DNA of 59,711 bases. Origin: a virus. Of the stretch, positions 30,201 to 37,770 are shown in pieces. The DNA lies in the IMG/VR virus record IMGVR_UViG_3300008448_000085, positions 1 to 59,711 of that record; one strand, 5' to 3'. Positions within the stretch are counted from its first letter, which is position 1, and each line of letters opens with the position of its first letter. The translations under genes were made by a program, and so were the position numbers. The notes beneath the pieces are model-generated. The model had not been told where the DNA came from, made no database searches, and saw only the letters and a program-made list of their open reading frames with translations.

Positions 30201-30835
30201 TCGTCTGGATTAAGCCCCTTGCCGCGAGCGGCGTCGGCAAACCTGCTAAACGCATCGGTGTCATCCGACATGCCGATGATCCCGCGGCCCGTGGTGGACC
30301 GCATGAACTCGCGGATGCCCTTGCCTTGCTGGCGGGCCAAGAGTGCGGCATTGTCTAGCAAGCCGGCGCGGCTGGCCGTGCGGGCCGCAGTGCTGTACGC
30401 GCCCTTGCCAAGCATGGCCCACGGCGCGAAGTACGTAGTCGGGTCAAGCGCCACCTCGGCAGCAATGCCAGCCGCGAAGTTGGACCACGTATCATCATTG
30501 CCAGTCATCCCGAACTGACGCAGCAGTTCGCGGCCCTCCACACGCTCGTCGGACGTTTGGCCGAGCGCCCGCAGCCCACGGAACGGATCGCCGTCTGCAA
30601 GCCCAGAGATTGTCCCGCGGACCATAGCCCCCGGTGTATCCAGCAACCAGCCTAAGCCGGTCAGTCCGGAAGCGCCGATATTTGACAGGGACTGCAGAAC
30701 GCTCTGACGCTCCTCCTCTGGCATGAGGTCGGAGATTTTGCGCCGGCGGCGCTCGCCCGTTAGCGGATCGACTTCGTACTGCTCGTCCAGCAGGCTGTTT
30801 GGGTCATAGATATCAAACAGCGGGGAGAGGGCCAT
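27233..30835 (-). CDS. Large ejection/polyvalent virion protein
   Basis: 1200 residues from the ATG at 30835; a TTG one codon upstream is less likely. Mostly helical. A C-terminal segment NPAYHTRNAYSGF, then VDYSPQAFTDFERRLKKLVPFYSYTRG, matches a domain of large polyvalent virion proteins (LPD38-like) injected with DNA. Size, place after the tail genes and helix content fit a podoviral ejection protein. Its 3' end meets the integrase tail to tail with 15-base overlap. Confidence 0.65.
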   Translation of the reverse strand: MALSPLFDIYDPNSLLDEQYEVDPLTGERRRRKISDLMPEEERQSVLQSLSNIGASGLTGLGWLLDTPGAMVRGTISGLADGDPFRGLRALGQTSDERVEGRELLRQFGMTGNDDTWSNFAAGIAAEVALDPTTYFAPWAMLGKGAYSTAARTASRAGLLDNAALLARQQGKGIREFMRSTTGRGIIGMSDDTDAFSRFADAARGKGLNPDDLLDQPLAGMFDFRIPGTERGFNVVGGAAGDMAARALDTLGERARRNPFTGPVLNRTTAAFDPSVMGEVDYDKQWRNREAFAEAGKNQRDSRQWLAEQVLGAEKGQHADFTFNDPRIQNAIRDTIESPTDLLGLQDQQAVAALYAVPEWKQFRDSMAERLAQARDEAASVGRSIPVANSLENVGFFPSQAIYFDAPDLLDLPGRVRARENPYSRGARVLNLDDVVGRSRDLKTDLPRRAETFRRLMSGDFGQNLRSRLVGANDLQTPGIIDEAFTELGMEAPYNKVGVQQISDNGHTAESLREFLSDPTLLDSERSEWQQRLNSLLRKQADADAAAKLQQDSLKVQLGDMLIRADNQFAQNNVGLFDQSPINEMARYLSGHAKSQANAQVIADELINNVSQIPANVMPAGGAVNLLEAAAELGFEPAALREVLERRLPGVDVGAASVPQSVVADLKKLSPLNQQKADSLLGRSYDSYTNLFKVLALANPAYHTRNAYSGFISSLTQGDQNPAQNFVNWLVGVQAGKGNYDQRSLFGLVPSVEERLSTAPGYEALLPEERIDKFKMEAARNRLGGGLVSESEGIPEQAAQALYPGGDTQRSVPWVGDGGLLYDPDRTWREWATIRGVNGPGALLRGEDAPSRTLNPLIDLHERVGRRVEDANRLGTYISALRQGYSPDAAAQAVFKTQVDYSPQAFTDFERRLKKLVPFYSYTRGIAPLVAENILYRPGGLQGQTIRAVTRASQPREGSFLPEHLRQSAAIALPPEFGGQPAENLQRVINNIDLPYEGLINLFSPGIGNTASQRVVDSLQKTGMNLLGQLNPLIKAPLEMVLNRQLYSGRELSDVYSVLENAVDPQYGPLARAAEQVLVNAPGGSKAMSLARTAMDNRLTPAERALKLLVNNTLGVKITDIDQERTKQLAARNTLNELLTATPGVRTYENLTVPEDVLRKMPEDQRRLYLLYKILQSEAAQRAREKKKAEMAPMEILGVR

Positions 30836-31932
30836 CAATACGCGGGCGTGCCGCCTCGCGACCAGCTGCGCTGCTGGCCGTATTTGGCAACAAGCATTTG
30901 CCGGACGGCGGGGTCCTTAATACCAAGCCCAATCAGAGTGGCGTGAAGCCTGTTGGCGTCATCTGGATAGAAGCCAAGCCAAGACTTGTCCGACTCACGC
31001 GCCTTTTGTTTCATAAGCTCTTCAGCAAGCGGATGGTTGTAGTTTCCTTGCTGCAGTTGGTACGTGCCCTCGCCGCCAGGGAGAGCGCGAGCTTCAGCCT
31101 CCTTATTCGCGGCCAGTTGTTTGTCGAAAGTCTCTTGCTTCGCCTTTGCCGCAGCAAGCTCGGCATCTATCGGAAGTTTGGCCATGTCGAAGCGACGGTC
31201 CCATTCCTGGGCGCTGTTTTGACTTTCATTCCGCATCTTCTCTAGCGCCATCTCATTAGCCCATCGAATTTCTTCCATGTGCCGCTGCGCCGCGGCCTCT
31301 CTCGTCGCGGCATCCTCGGCCCTCGCCGCGCCTCTTTCGTCCATCTCAGCCCTGAACTGCCGGTCCTGCTGCGCCCGCGCGTCGGCAGCGGCTTGGTTTT
31401 GTGTTTCAATCGCCAAAATCCGCGCGTCCATCTCCGGATTGCCCCTCACTTCGGCAACGTCCACGGCAGCAGCCTGATTGCCGCCCGGCATCATGTACTG
31501 CAGCGACTTCTGCCGCTCTTCCTCTGGGAGGTCTGCGAGAGCGGCGTACATCGCTCGGTTGCCGCCGCCGAGGTTTTGAGCGCCGCCAGCCAAGTAGGTC
31601 ATCGCCGCCCACTTCTTCTTGCGATTCGCTTCGGCTTCGTCTTGGCGAGTGCCGGCCATGTCGCGGAGCGATTGCGTGGCCATGCTGAGTTGGGCGGGAG
31701 TCATGCCAACCTCCGGGTCGACCTCTGCATCCGCAAGGCCCTCCTCGTACAAGCGCCTAGCCTCTTGCCGAGACACGCCGGCCTGTTGCGCGAGCCGCTT
31801 AATCCGAAGTTCCGTTTCGTATGGGCTTGCTCGCCTGCGGGGCGCAGGGTCCAGTGCCATCGGGGAAGCGGCGGCGTTCAGATCGTCCTGCACGTTGCCT
31901 ACAAGATCGCCGCGAACATTCAAGCCTGCCAT
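30835..31932 (-). CDS. Coiled-coil virion protein
   Basis: 365 residues. Residues about 170-290 form a long Ala/Glu/Arg coiled coil (AQQDRQFRAEMDERGAARAEDAATREAAA...). Directly upstream of, and overlapping, the large ejection protein. Likely ejected or internal core protein. Function by position only. Confidence 0.55.
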   Translation of the reverse strand: MAGLNVRGDLVGNVQDDLNAAASPMALDPAPRRRASPYETELRIKRLAQQAGVSRQEARRLYEEGLADAEVDPEVGMTPAQLSMATQSLRDMAGTRQDEAEANRKKKWAAMTYLAGGAQNLGGGNRAMYAALADLPEEERQKSLQYMMPGGNQAAAVDVAEVRGNPEMDARILAIETQNQAAADARAQQDRQFRAEMDERGAARAEDAATREAAAQRHMEEIRWANEMALEKMRNESQNSAQEWDRRFDMAKLPIDAELAAAKAKQETFDKQLAANKEAEARALPGGEGTYQLQQGNYNHPLAEELMKQKARESDKSWLGFYPDDANRLHATLIGLGIKDPAVRQMLVAKYGQQRSWSRGGTPAY

Positions 31933-31942
31933 CTACAACTCC

Positions 31943-33208
31943 TTACCTTACGTTTCGCTGACGATCACCCAATGCCTGGAGGCGACGAACCTCTGCCATA
32001 ACCTGATTCGTTTCTGGAACCTCGCCGCCAACTTCCATGCGGCGAGCGTTGAGCTTCTGCAACAAGCGCTGCGCCTCGCCGTGGTAGTCGGTCGGCATGG
32101 GCGGCTCGTAGCCAGGAGCGTTCTTCTGCTTGTTGGACAGGTCCAGCAAACGATTGATCTCCGCCATCATCGCCTTGGCCTCTGGCACCTCGCCGCCGGC
32201 AGCGCGCCGCATGGTGTTGAGCTGATCCATCAGCTCGCGAGCCTGGAACGAATAGTCCGCAGGCGCATTTCTCTTCGCTTCTCTGGCGAGGTATTGACGC
32301 TTGAAGCGATCCGCAAACTCCTGCTCATCGGGCGGAAGTTCGGAGTCAACCTTCGGCGCCGGGCGGGATTCCTCAACGAGGTCCGCATTCCCGGAGGTGT
32401 CGGTTAGGTCGCCTTGCGCCGGCTTTTCTCCAGATGGATACAGAGATGCAAGGCCAGCCCCGACACCCACCGTCGCAGCGGCAGCCCCAAGTTCTCCAAG
32501 ACCTCCGCGGATAGAGTCGGCCCGCTCTGCGTCAGCGGCACGGGCGGAGGCCGCATCGGCGTTTTTGGTGCGGATGGCGTCTCCAGCAACCCTCGCCAGC
32601 TGCGGGTCTTGGTTGCGAAGGTTTGGCGTACGCCCGCGGCGAAGGTTGTCGTTGGCCCTCCAGCCCTTGTCCAGCTGATGCCAGAGCGGGGAGCCGAGTT
32701 CAAAGTCGGGAGCGGAGTCCAGCGGACCAATGTCGATGCCAGAGAAGTCGGCCGGGCCTGTGCCGCGGGCCGAATTCAGTTGGCGTTGAGCCGCAGGGCT
32801 GAGTTGAACCTGCTTTCCGGAAACCCCGCTGTGGACCGGCCAGTTTTCCCGATAGATGTCCGGGAAGCCATCGGACTCCACCTCGCGGGCGACATGACGC
32901 CATTCCGGATCATGCCACGCGGAAGAAGCCTCTACTCCAGAAAAGTCTGGCTTACCGCGAACGTAAACCTTAACTGCTTCGGCCGCGGGGTCGCCCGCGG
33001 GAGCGTCCCGCAAAGCAGCAGCAAGGCCCGGCGACATGCCGCGAGCCGGGTCCGACCAGACCTCGGCTCCCGTCAGCTGGACAGCCTGCGGATCAAGATT
33101 GGCTGCCGCGGCCCTGGCAACGTCATCGGACACATTTATTGGGACGCCAGACGGCGCACGGCCGGCAAGGCGGCGAATTGTTTCGATTACATCGTCCACC
33201 TTCCCCAT
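31943..33208 (-). CDS. Virion-associated protein with tandem C-terminal repeats
   Basis: 421 residues. The N-terminus MGKVDDVIETIRRL resembles the start of the ADP-ribosyltransferase-like gene at 56058. The C-terminus has two 46-residue repeats (DYSFQARELMDQLN... and DYHGEAQRLLQKLN..., each with GGEVPE and a helix ending in QKN/QRN). The middle is Ala/Asp-rich. Probably an internal or ejected protein. Confidence 0.55.
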   Translation of the reverse strand: MGKVDDVIETIRRLAGRAPSGVPINVSDDVARAAAANLDPQAVQLTGAEVWSDPARGMSPGLAAALRDAPAGDPAAEAVKVYVRGKPDFSGVEASSAWHDPEWRHVAREVESDGFPDIYRENWPVHSGVSGKQVQLSPAAQRQLNSARGTGPADFSGIDIGPLDSAPDFELGSPLWHQLDKGWRANDNLRRGRTPNLRNQDPQLARVAGDAIRTKNADAASARAADAERADSIRGGLGELGAAAATVGVGAGLASLYPSGEKPAQGDLTDTSGNADLVEESRPAPKVDSELPPDEQEFADRFKRQYLAREAKRNAPADYSFQARELMDQLNTMRRAAGGEVPEAKAMMAEINRLLDLSNKQKNAPGYEPPMPTDYHGEAQRLLQKLNARRMEVGGEVPETNQVMAEVRRLQALGDRQRNVR

Positions 33209-33480
33209 TACTTCTTCCCCTTCTTCTTCGGCACATCCGGCAGCTCATCGTCGCCGTCGTACGGAAGGTCATCGTCGGTCACCATCGGCGTGTTGGGCTT
33301 GCCGTGCTTCTCCTCATGGAGGTCGGCTAGGTCGTTCTTCTCTGCCTTGTCGCCCGGTTTCTTGCCAAGGCTCTTGACGAGCTTTCTCTCCTCTTCGTCA
33401 TCCGAGACAAGGAGTTGCTTCACCATCCGCTTAAGCGCGGCGTTAGTAAGATCGTCTAGATCAAAATCGATACGTGCCAT
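33208..33480 (-). CDS. Small charged virion-block protein
   Basis: 90 residues from ATG 33480 (MARIDFDLDDLTNAALKRMVKQLL). Acidic and basic clusters, Lys-rich tail (PKKKGKK). TAATG overlap with the next gene. Function unknown. Confidence 0.55.
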   Translation of the reverse strand: MARIDFDLDDLTNAALKRMVKQLLVSDDEEERKLVKSLGKKPGDKAEKNDLADLHEEKHGKPNTPMVTDDDLPYDGDDELPDVPKKKGKK

Positions 33481-33931
33481 TGTAATTCCCGAAGGACCCG
33501 AGATTGCTTGAGTTGCCGACACTGCCCAGCAAGCCGCCAAGGGCGTTGCCTTGAAACTGCAGGATGCCTTGATTGCGTTGCAGGGCGGCTAGCGCGTTGG
33601 CGTAGTCGTTCTGCATGGCGATGGAAGAGGCCCCTTGGCCAAAATTCTCTTGATTCGTCTGGTACTGGAGCGTGTTGTTGGCGTTGGTCGCCGCATCTTG
33701 TGCAGGGATTTGGTATGCCTTGGCAATCCCATCCGCGAGGTTCTGCGCCGCTTGGATTCCGGCGGTCGCCAAGGTTCCGCTGCCACGCGAAACGCCGTTC
33801 CTGTCCATGGCCTTCATGTTAAACCGGGGGTCCGCGGACGCCTGGGCTTGGGCGAGCGCAGTGTTAAACAGGCCTTGCGTGTTTGGCACCTTCTGCGGCG
33901 CGAATGTCGAAGTAGTGGTCGCGTAGTTCAT
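33461..33931 (-). CDS. Virion-block protein, Asn/Gln/Ala-rich
   Basis: 156 residues, low-complexity Asn/Gln/Ala helices with a Gly/Ser/Asn tail. Composition is like the 804-residue protein encoded upstream, suggesting assembly with it. Possible ejection or tail-tip protein. Confidence 0.55.
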   Translation of the reverse strand: MNYATTTSTFAPQKVPNTQGLFNTALAQAQASADPRFNMKAMDRNGVSRGSGTLATAGIQAAQNLADGIAKAYQIPAQDAATNANNTLQYQTNQENFGQGASSIAMQNDYANALAALQRNQGILQFQGNALGGLLGSVGNSSNLGSFGNYNGTYRF

Positions 33932-34296
33932 CAGAAGATGTTTCCGAGAAGCCCGTTAAGTCCGCCCGACATTTTCCCGAGATAACTCAGCTTCATGGAC
34001 TGCTGCTGGTTGGCGAGATTGTTAGCGTTTTGCTGCGCCTGCGACATCTGCTGCAGCCCAGCCAAGGCCGTGGACTGCTGGGCCTTCTGGGCGGCGGCGA
34101 GGTACTCGTTGTTGGCAGTGGCTGCGGCACGCTCGTAATCCATCCCGGCAGCCAGGGCGCGGGCGCGGTACACATCCCCCGCCGAGCCTGGGTACTGAAG
34201 AACGCCCCGCTGGTTGGCAAGCCCAGCCAACGCCTGCTGCTGCATGCCGGGGGTGACTGGAGGATTGTTTTGAATGCCGGTGTCGTATGAGAGCAT
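33931..34296 (-). CDS. Virion-block protein, Gln/Ala-rich
   Basis: 121 residues, Gln/Ala/Asn-rich helical (AQKAQQSTALAGLQQMSQAQ), ending in a hydrophobic GGLNGLLGNIF. TGATG overlap with the downstream gene. Function unknown; context suggests an ejection or tail component. Confidence 0.55.
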   Translation of the reverse strand: MLSYDTGIQNNPPVTPGMQQQALAGLANQRGVLQYPGSAGDVYRARALAAGMDYERAAATANNEYLAAAQKAQQSTALAGLQQMSQAQQNANNLANQQQSMKLSYLGKMSGGLNGLLGNIF

Positions 34297-34307
34297 TTAC
34301 TGCAACC

Positions 34308-36722
34308 CTATTTGCGAACGACCCGCGGCGAGTTTTGGACTTTGCCTAATGCGCTCATATACTGCTGGGCAATCTGCTTGTTGCGTGCGTTCTGCGCGTC
34401 CTGCATCTTGAATCGCATCTGCTGCTGTGCCAGCGGAGTCATAACGCCCGTGCGATCCATGACATCGCCAAGTTGGCCGATGGCATTGTTGCGGGCGGCG
34501 TCGTTGGAGTTATTGAACGACCCGTACGCGGACCCGAGCTGTGAACCCAGTGCGCCGACCTGCCCAGCGCCTTGTTGCAGGGCGGAACCAAGGAGGGCTG
34601 CGCCGTCACGCGGAACATTGGCGTAGAACTGATTCATGCCGTTGTTGAGCTGGCCATACCCGCCGGCCAAGGCGCGCCGCACATTGCCGAGGCCCGCATT
34701 CATCCAGCCGTTCAAAAGGCTGTCATTAGCGGCCATGGATGAGCCGAGCTGATTGCGGCTTGCCTGCCCGGTCTGCATCAGATAGCGGGCAATTGGCGAA
34801 GAGTTGATATCATTCCGCGACTGGTTAATCGCGTCGTAACCCTGTCCGAGCGACGAGCCAATTCCAGAACTAGACTGCGAAAAGTCGCTGTTGATTCCGC
34901 TCAGGGCGGTGTTCAGCATGCCCGGGAGTGCATTGGCCTGCCGTGCCGTAGACTGCAACGACCCAAAAGCGTTGGCTCCATCGCGGTCGATGCCCTGCAT
35001 GGCGGTGCCCATCATGCCGGGGATGTTGCTGTTAATCGACGCCAAGCCGCTGTTGAGGTTGGCGTATCCGGCATCTCCAGCGGAACGAATGCCCTGCATG
35101 CCCGAAGCGAACATGCCAGGGATGTTCGCCAGTTGATCTGACAATGTGCCGATCTGGCTGTAGGCCGAACCGCCGGCGCCGTCGATCACATTCCCGCCCG
35201 CGGCCCCGTAGCCGCCCATGGCGTTGTTGATGGATGAGGTGGTGTTGCCAATGGCGTTCCCGCCCGCGGCGCCAGTGCCGGCAAGTCCCATGAGAACGCC
35301 GCTGTCGGCTGCGCTCATCTGGCCCGCGCCAAAGGGAGCTTGGCTAGGAAACGGCGGCAGCGATTGCGGCCTTTGATACCAGGCCGGGGAAGAGGGCGGG
35401 GCGAATGCGCCCGCGGAACCAGCGCCGCCGCCGAACGAGCCGCCGCCCGATGGGGAATAGCTGCCCGAAGCGTAACCGAGCGGCTCGCCGGCAGCGGTCA
35501 TGCTCACGCCGCCACCCGACCCACCGCCGCCACCAAATGCGTTCGCTGCCACGCCGATCTGGCCAAGCCCAAGCTCCCTGGCAAGCCCGAGCTTCGCCAT
35601 GTCGGCCCGATAGCTCGCGCCGGTGTTGTAGGCCCCCAGGTCTGTGTTCGCCAGTGAGGCAAGGAGGTTTGCCCTCGCCCCCTGTGAGGCAGCACCGTAC
35701 TGCGACTGCGCGTTGCCGAGCGAGCCGTACATGCCGCCCAAGGCCGAATTGGTCGCCCCGCCGAACTGGCCGGCTGCGGTTCCAAGGGTGCCGTAGAGAT
35801 TGGCGCCGGCGTTCGCGAGGCTTCCGCCAAGGTTCGCCGCAGAGTTGCCAAGCGACCCCGCCGCGGCCCCGTACGCCTGCCCCATCGTCCCGGCCATGTT
35901 GCCGTAGGCGCCAGCGAGGTTGCCGCCGAGGGCGGCGTTGGAAGAGTTGTAGCTGTTGAGTGCCGCGCCGTAGGCAGAACCCAGTGCGCCTGCGGTATTG
36001 CCCCGAGCCGTTGACAGGCCAGTTCCAAGATTGCCGGCTGAATTCGCCAGCCCACCCAACACGCTGCCGTAAGCGGTCCCGAGCGAGCCTGCGGCGTTGG
36101 CTCTCGCCGCGGAAGTGCCGGTCCCGAGCTGACTGTAGGCGTTGGCTCCAGCGTTGCCCAGGGAGGCGGCGGACGATCCAAGGTTCGCCAGCGCGCTGTT
36201 CCGGGACGCACCGTACGAACTCATGGCCCCTTGGTTCGCAGCCTGCATGTCGGCCATGGCCTTGTAGGCCGCAGACTGATTTTGGGCTTGGGCGCCAAAC
36301 GCCCCGCCCATCATCTGGCCCATCGCGCTCAGGCCAGATGTCCCGAGATTGGCGGCAGCGATCTGCCGAGCTGTCTCGGTCTGCCCCATGGCGGCAGTCT
36401 GGTTGGAATAAAGATTTTGAAGATTGGTGCCGTAGTTGTTGTACAGCCCCGCCAACGACGAGCCGATCTGGCCAAGCCCTTGGGCGTAACTGCCATACGC
36501 ATTGGCCCCCGAGTTTGCGTAGTTGCCGTAAATATTGCCCGGCTGGCCGTACAGCGTGCCCTGAGCGCCGGCCTGGGCGGCACCGACCTGTCCTTGGGCG
36601 GCAGCTTGAGCGGCCCCGATTTGCCCCTGTGCCTTCAAATGCTCGGCGGCGGTTTTTGCGGCCGCAGCCTGCGAAACCGGATCGCCCTTAAAGGTGTAAT
36701 TCGGGACCTTGATAAATGCCAT
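34308..36722 (-). CDS. Repetitive Ala/Gly/Ser/Asn-rich virion protein
   Basis: 804 residues with dozens of degenerate repeats built on patterns such as GSLGTAYGS, AGNLGTGL, NAGANLYG and AAGQFGG, plus a Gly-rich linker near residue 390-430. A short non-repetitive head (MAFIKVPNYTF) and a charged tail (QDAQNARNKQIAQQYM) flank it. The composition suits an amphipathic helical protein that inserts in membranes or coats a channel, or a fibre shaft. Confidence 0.6.
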   Translation of the reverse strand: MAFIKVPNYTFKGDPVSQAAAAKTAAEHLKAQGQIGAAQAAAQGQVGAAQAGAQGTLYGQPGNIYGNYANSGANAYGSYAQGLGQIGSSLAGLYNNYGTNLQNLYSNQTAAMGQTETARQIAAANLGTSGLSAMGQMMGGAFGAQAQNQSAAYKAMADMQAANQGAMSSYGASRNSALANLGSSAASLGNAGANAYSQLGTGTSAARANAAGSLGTAYGSVLGGLANSAGNLGTGLSTARGNTAGALGSAYGAALNSYNSSNAALGGNLAGAYGNMAGTMGQAYGAAAGSLGNSAANLGGSLANAGANLYGTLGTAAGQFGGATNSALGGMYGSLGNAQSQYGAASQGARANLLASLANTDLGAYNTGASYRADMAKLGLARELGLGQIGVAANAFGGGGGSGGGVSMTAAGEPLGYASGSYSPSGGGSFGGGAGSAGAFAPPSSPAWYQRPQSLPPFPSQAPFGAGQMSAADSGVLMGLAGTGAAGGNAIGNTTSSINNAMGGYGAAGGNVIDGAGGSAYSQIGTLSDQLANIPGMFASGMQGIRSAGDAGYANLNSGLASINSNIPGMMGTAMQGIDRDGANAFGSLQSTARQANALPGMLNTALSGINSDFSQSSSGIGSSLGQGYDAINQSRNDINSSPIARYLMQTGQASRNQLGSSMAANDSLLNGWMNAGLGNVRRALAGGYGQLNNGMNQFYANVPRDGAALLGSALQQGAGQVGALGSQLGSAYGSFNNSNDAARNNAIGQLGDVMDRTGVMTPLAQQQMRFKMQDAQNARNKQIAQQYMSALGKVQNSPRVVRK

Positions 36723-36747
36723 GCGATTCTCCTACTGACTATTGTCC

Positions 36748-37770
36748 TCAAGCCACATTCTTCTCCACCTTCCCCTTGGGGGTGAACGAGATGTCTTTTG
36801 TCCCATCCTCCTCAAGTGCACAAGTTTCAGCGTTAAATTTGTATTTTGGCACCTTGATGGTTTCCTTGGTGCCGGTAAATACGTGCGTGTGCGCAAGGAG
36901 TTTGGCGGATTCCCCGGGGTCCCCCTTGTCCCCCTTGGGGCCTCGCCCCTGCATGATGTTTATCACCACGTTTGTGACATAGTCCACCAAGTTAATGGTG
37001 GTGTCGTTGTCGTTGATGAAGGTTCTGCTATCGGTGAGAAACGTATCGCCTTCATGGAAGACATCGCCCAAATGCGTGACAGTGGACTCGTTTATCACAT
37101 CGCCCTGATTGACGGTGTTGTCAAAGTAGGAGTCGCCCTCAAAGTTGTTGACCGTCTGGCTGTAGGTGTTTTGCGTGGTTTGGAGAGTTGTTGAAAAGTC
37201 GTTGTAGCTGTTGTCCGTATACTGGTTGTTGTACCAGTTGCTGATGTTGTTGTTGTTGACGGAGTTGTCGGAGTTGTTGATGGAATTGTTGTAGGTGAAA
37301 TAATCGGACTGGGAATTTAGGTTGAAGTTCTGGGCGTTGCTAAAGTTGTTGGTGGTTTGGTAGTTGTCGCCGTAGAACAAGTCGCCGCCAAAGTAGCTGC
37401 TGGCGTTGCCGCCAAACAAATTGCTGACGTTGGAGGTTAGGTAGTTGTTGTTCGTATTGCCGCCGTAGCTATTGAAGTTCCAGACGTTGGGCGGGTATTG
37501 GTTTACGGGCCGGTCGCCGTAGCCGTTGTAATAGTCTTGCAGGTTGCTGCCGCCCGCACTGCGGTTCGCTACAGAGCCAACGCCAGGCGGCGTGGTGATG
37601 ACACCGGCTCGCGGGGCTTGGCTGCCGGCGGCGGTATTGATGGATACCGGGCCGTTCTGCCGCAAGCCCTGGATGCAATTGGCAAATACTTGCAGGAGAG
37701 CCTGCGACTGCTGCTGGCCGGCGGGAAGCGCCAGAGCTGAAGCAAGGGCATTGCTTTGTTGCGTGTACAT
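36748..37770 (-). CDS. Asn-rich fibre-like protein with collagen-like segment
   Basis: 340 residues. Residues about 80-265 are extremely Asn-, Tyr- and Ser-rich with recurring hydrophobic positions (beta-solenoid-like). A short G-x-y run follows (GRGPKGDKGDPGES), then a compact C-terminal domain (HTHVFTGTKETIKVPKYKF). This is the organisation of trimeric phage fibre or spike proteins. It overlaps the nozzle gene stop by one base. Confidence 0.6.
   Translation of the reverse strand: MYTQQSNALASALALPAGQQQSQALLQVFANCIQGLRQNGPVSINTAAGSQAPRAGVITTPPGVGSVANRSAGGSNLQDYYNGYGDRPVNQYPPNVWNFNSYGGNTNNNYLTSNVSNLFGGNASSYFGGDLFYGDNYQTTNNFSNAQNFNLNSQSDYFTYNNSINNSDNSVNNNNISNWYNNQYTDNSYNDFSTTLQTTQNTYSQTVNNFEGDSYFDNTVNQGDVINESTVTHLGDVFHEGDTFLTDSRTFINDNDTTINLVDYVTNVVINIMQGRGPKGDKGDPGESAKLLAHTHVFTGTKETIKVPKYKFNAETCALEEDGTKDISFTPKGKVEKNVA

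Noticed and set aside
34312-36785. Many plus-strand ORFs opposite the repetitive virion protein
   Set aside because: Caused by repetitive, GC-rich third positions; no start signals.
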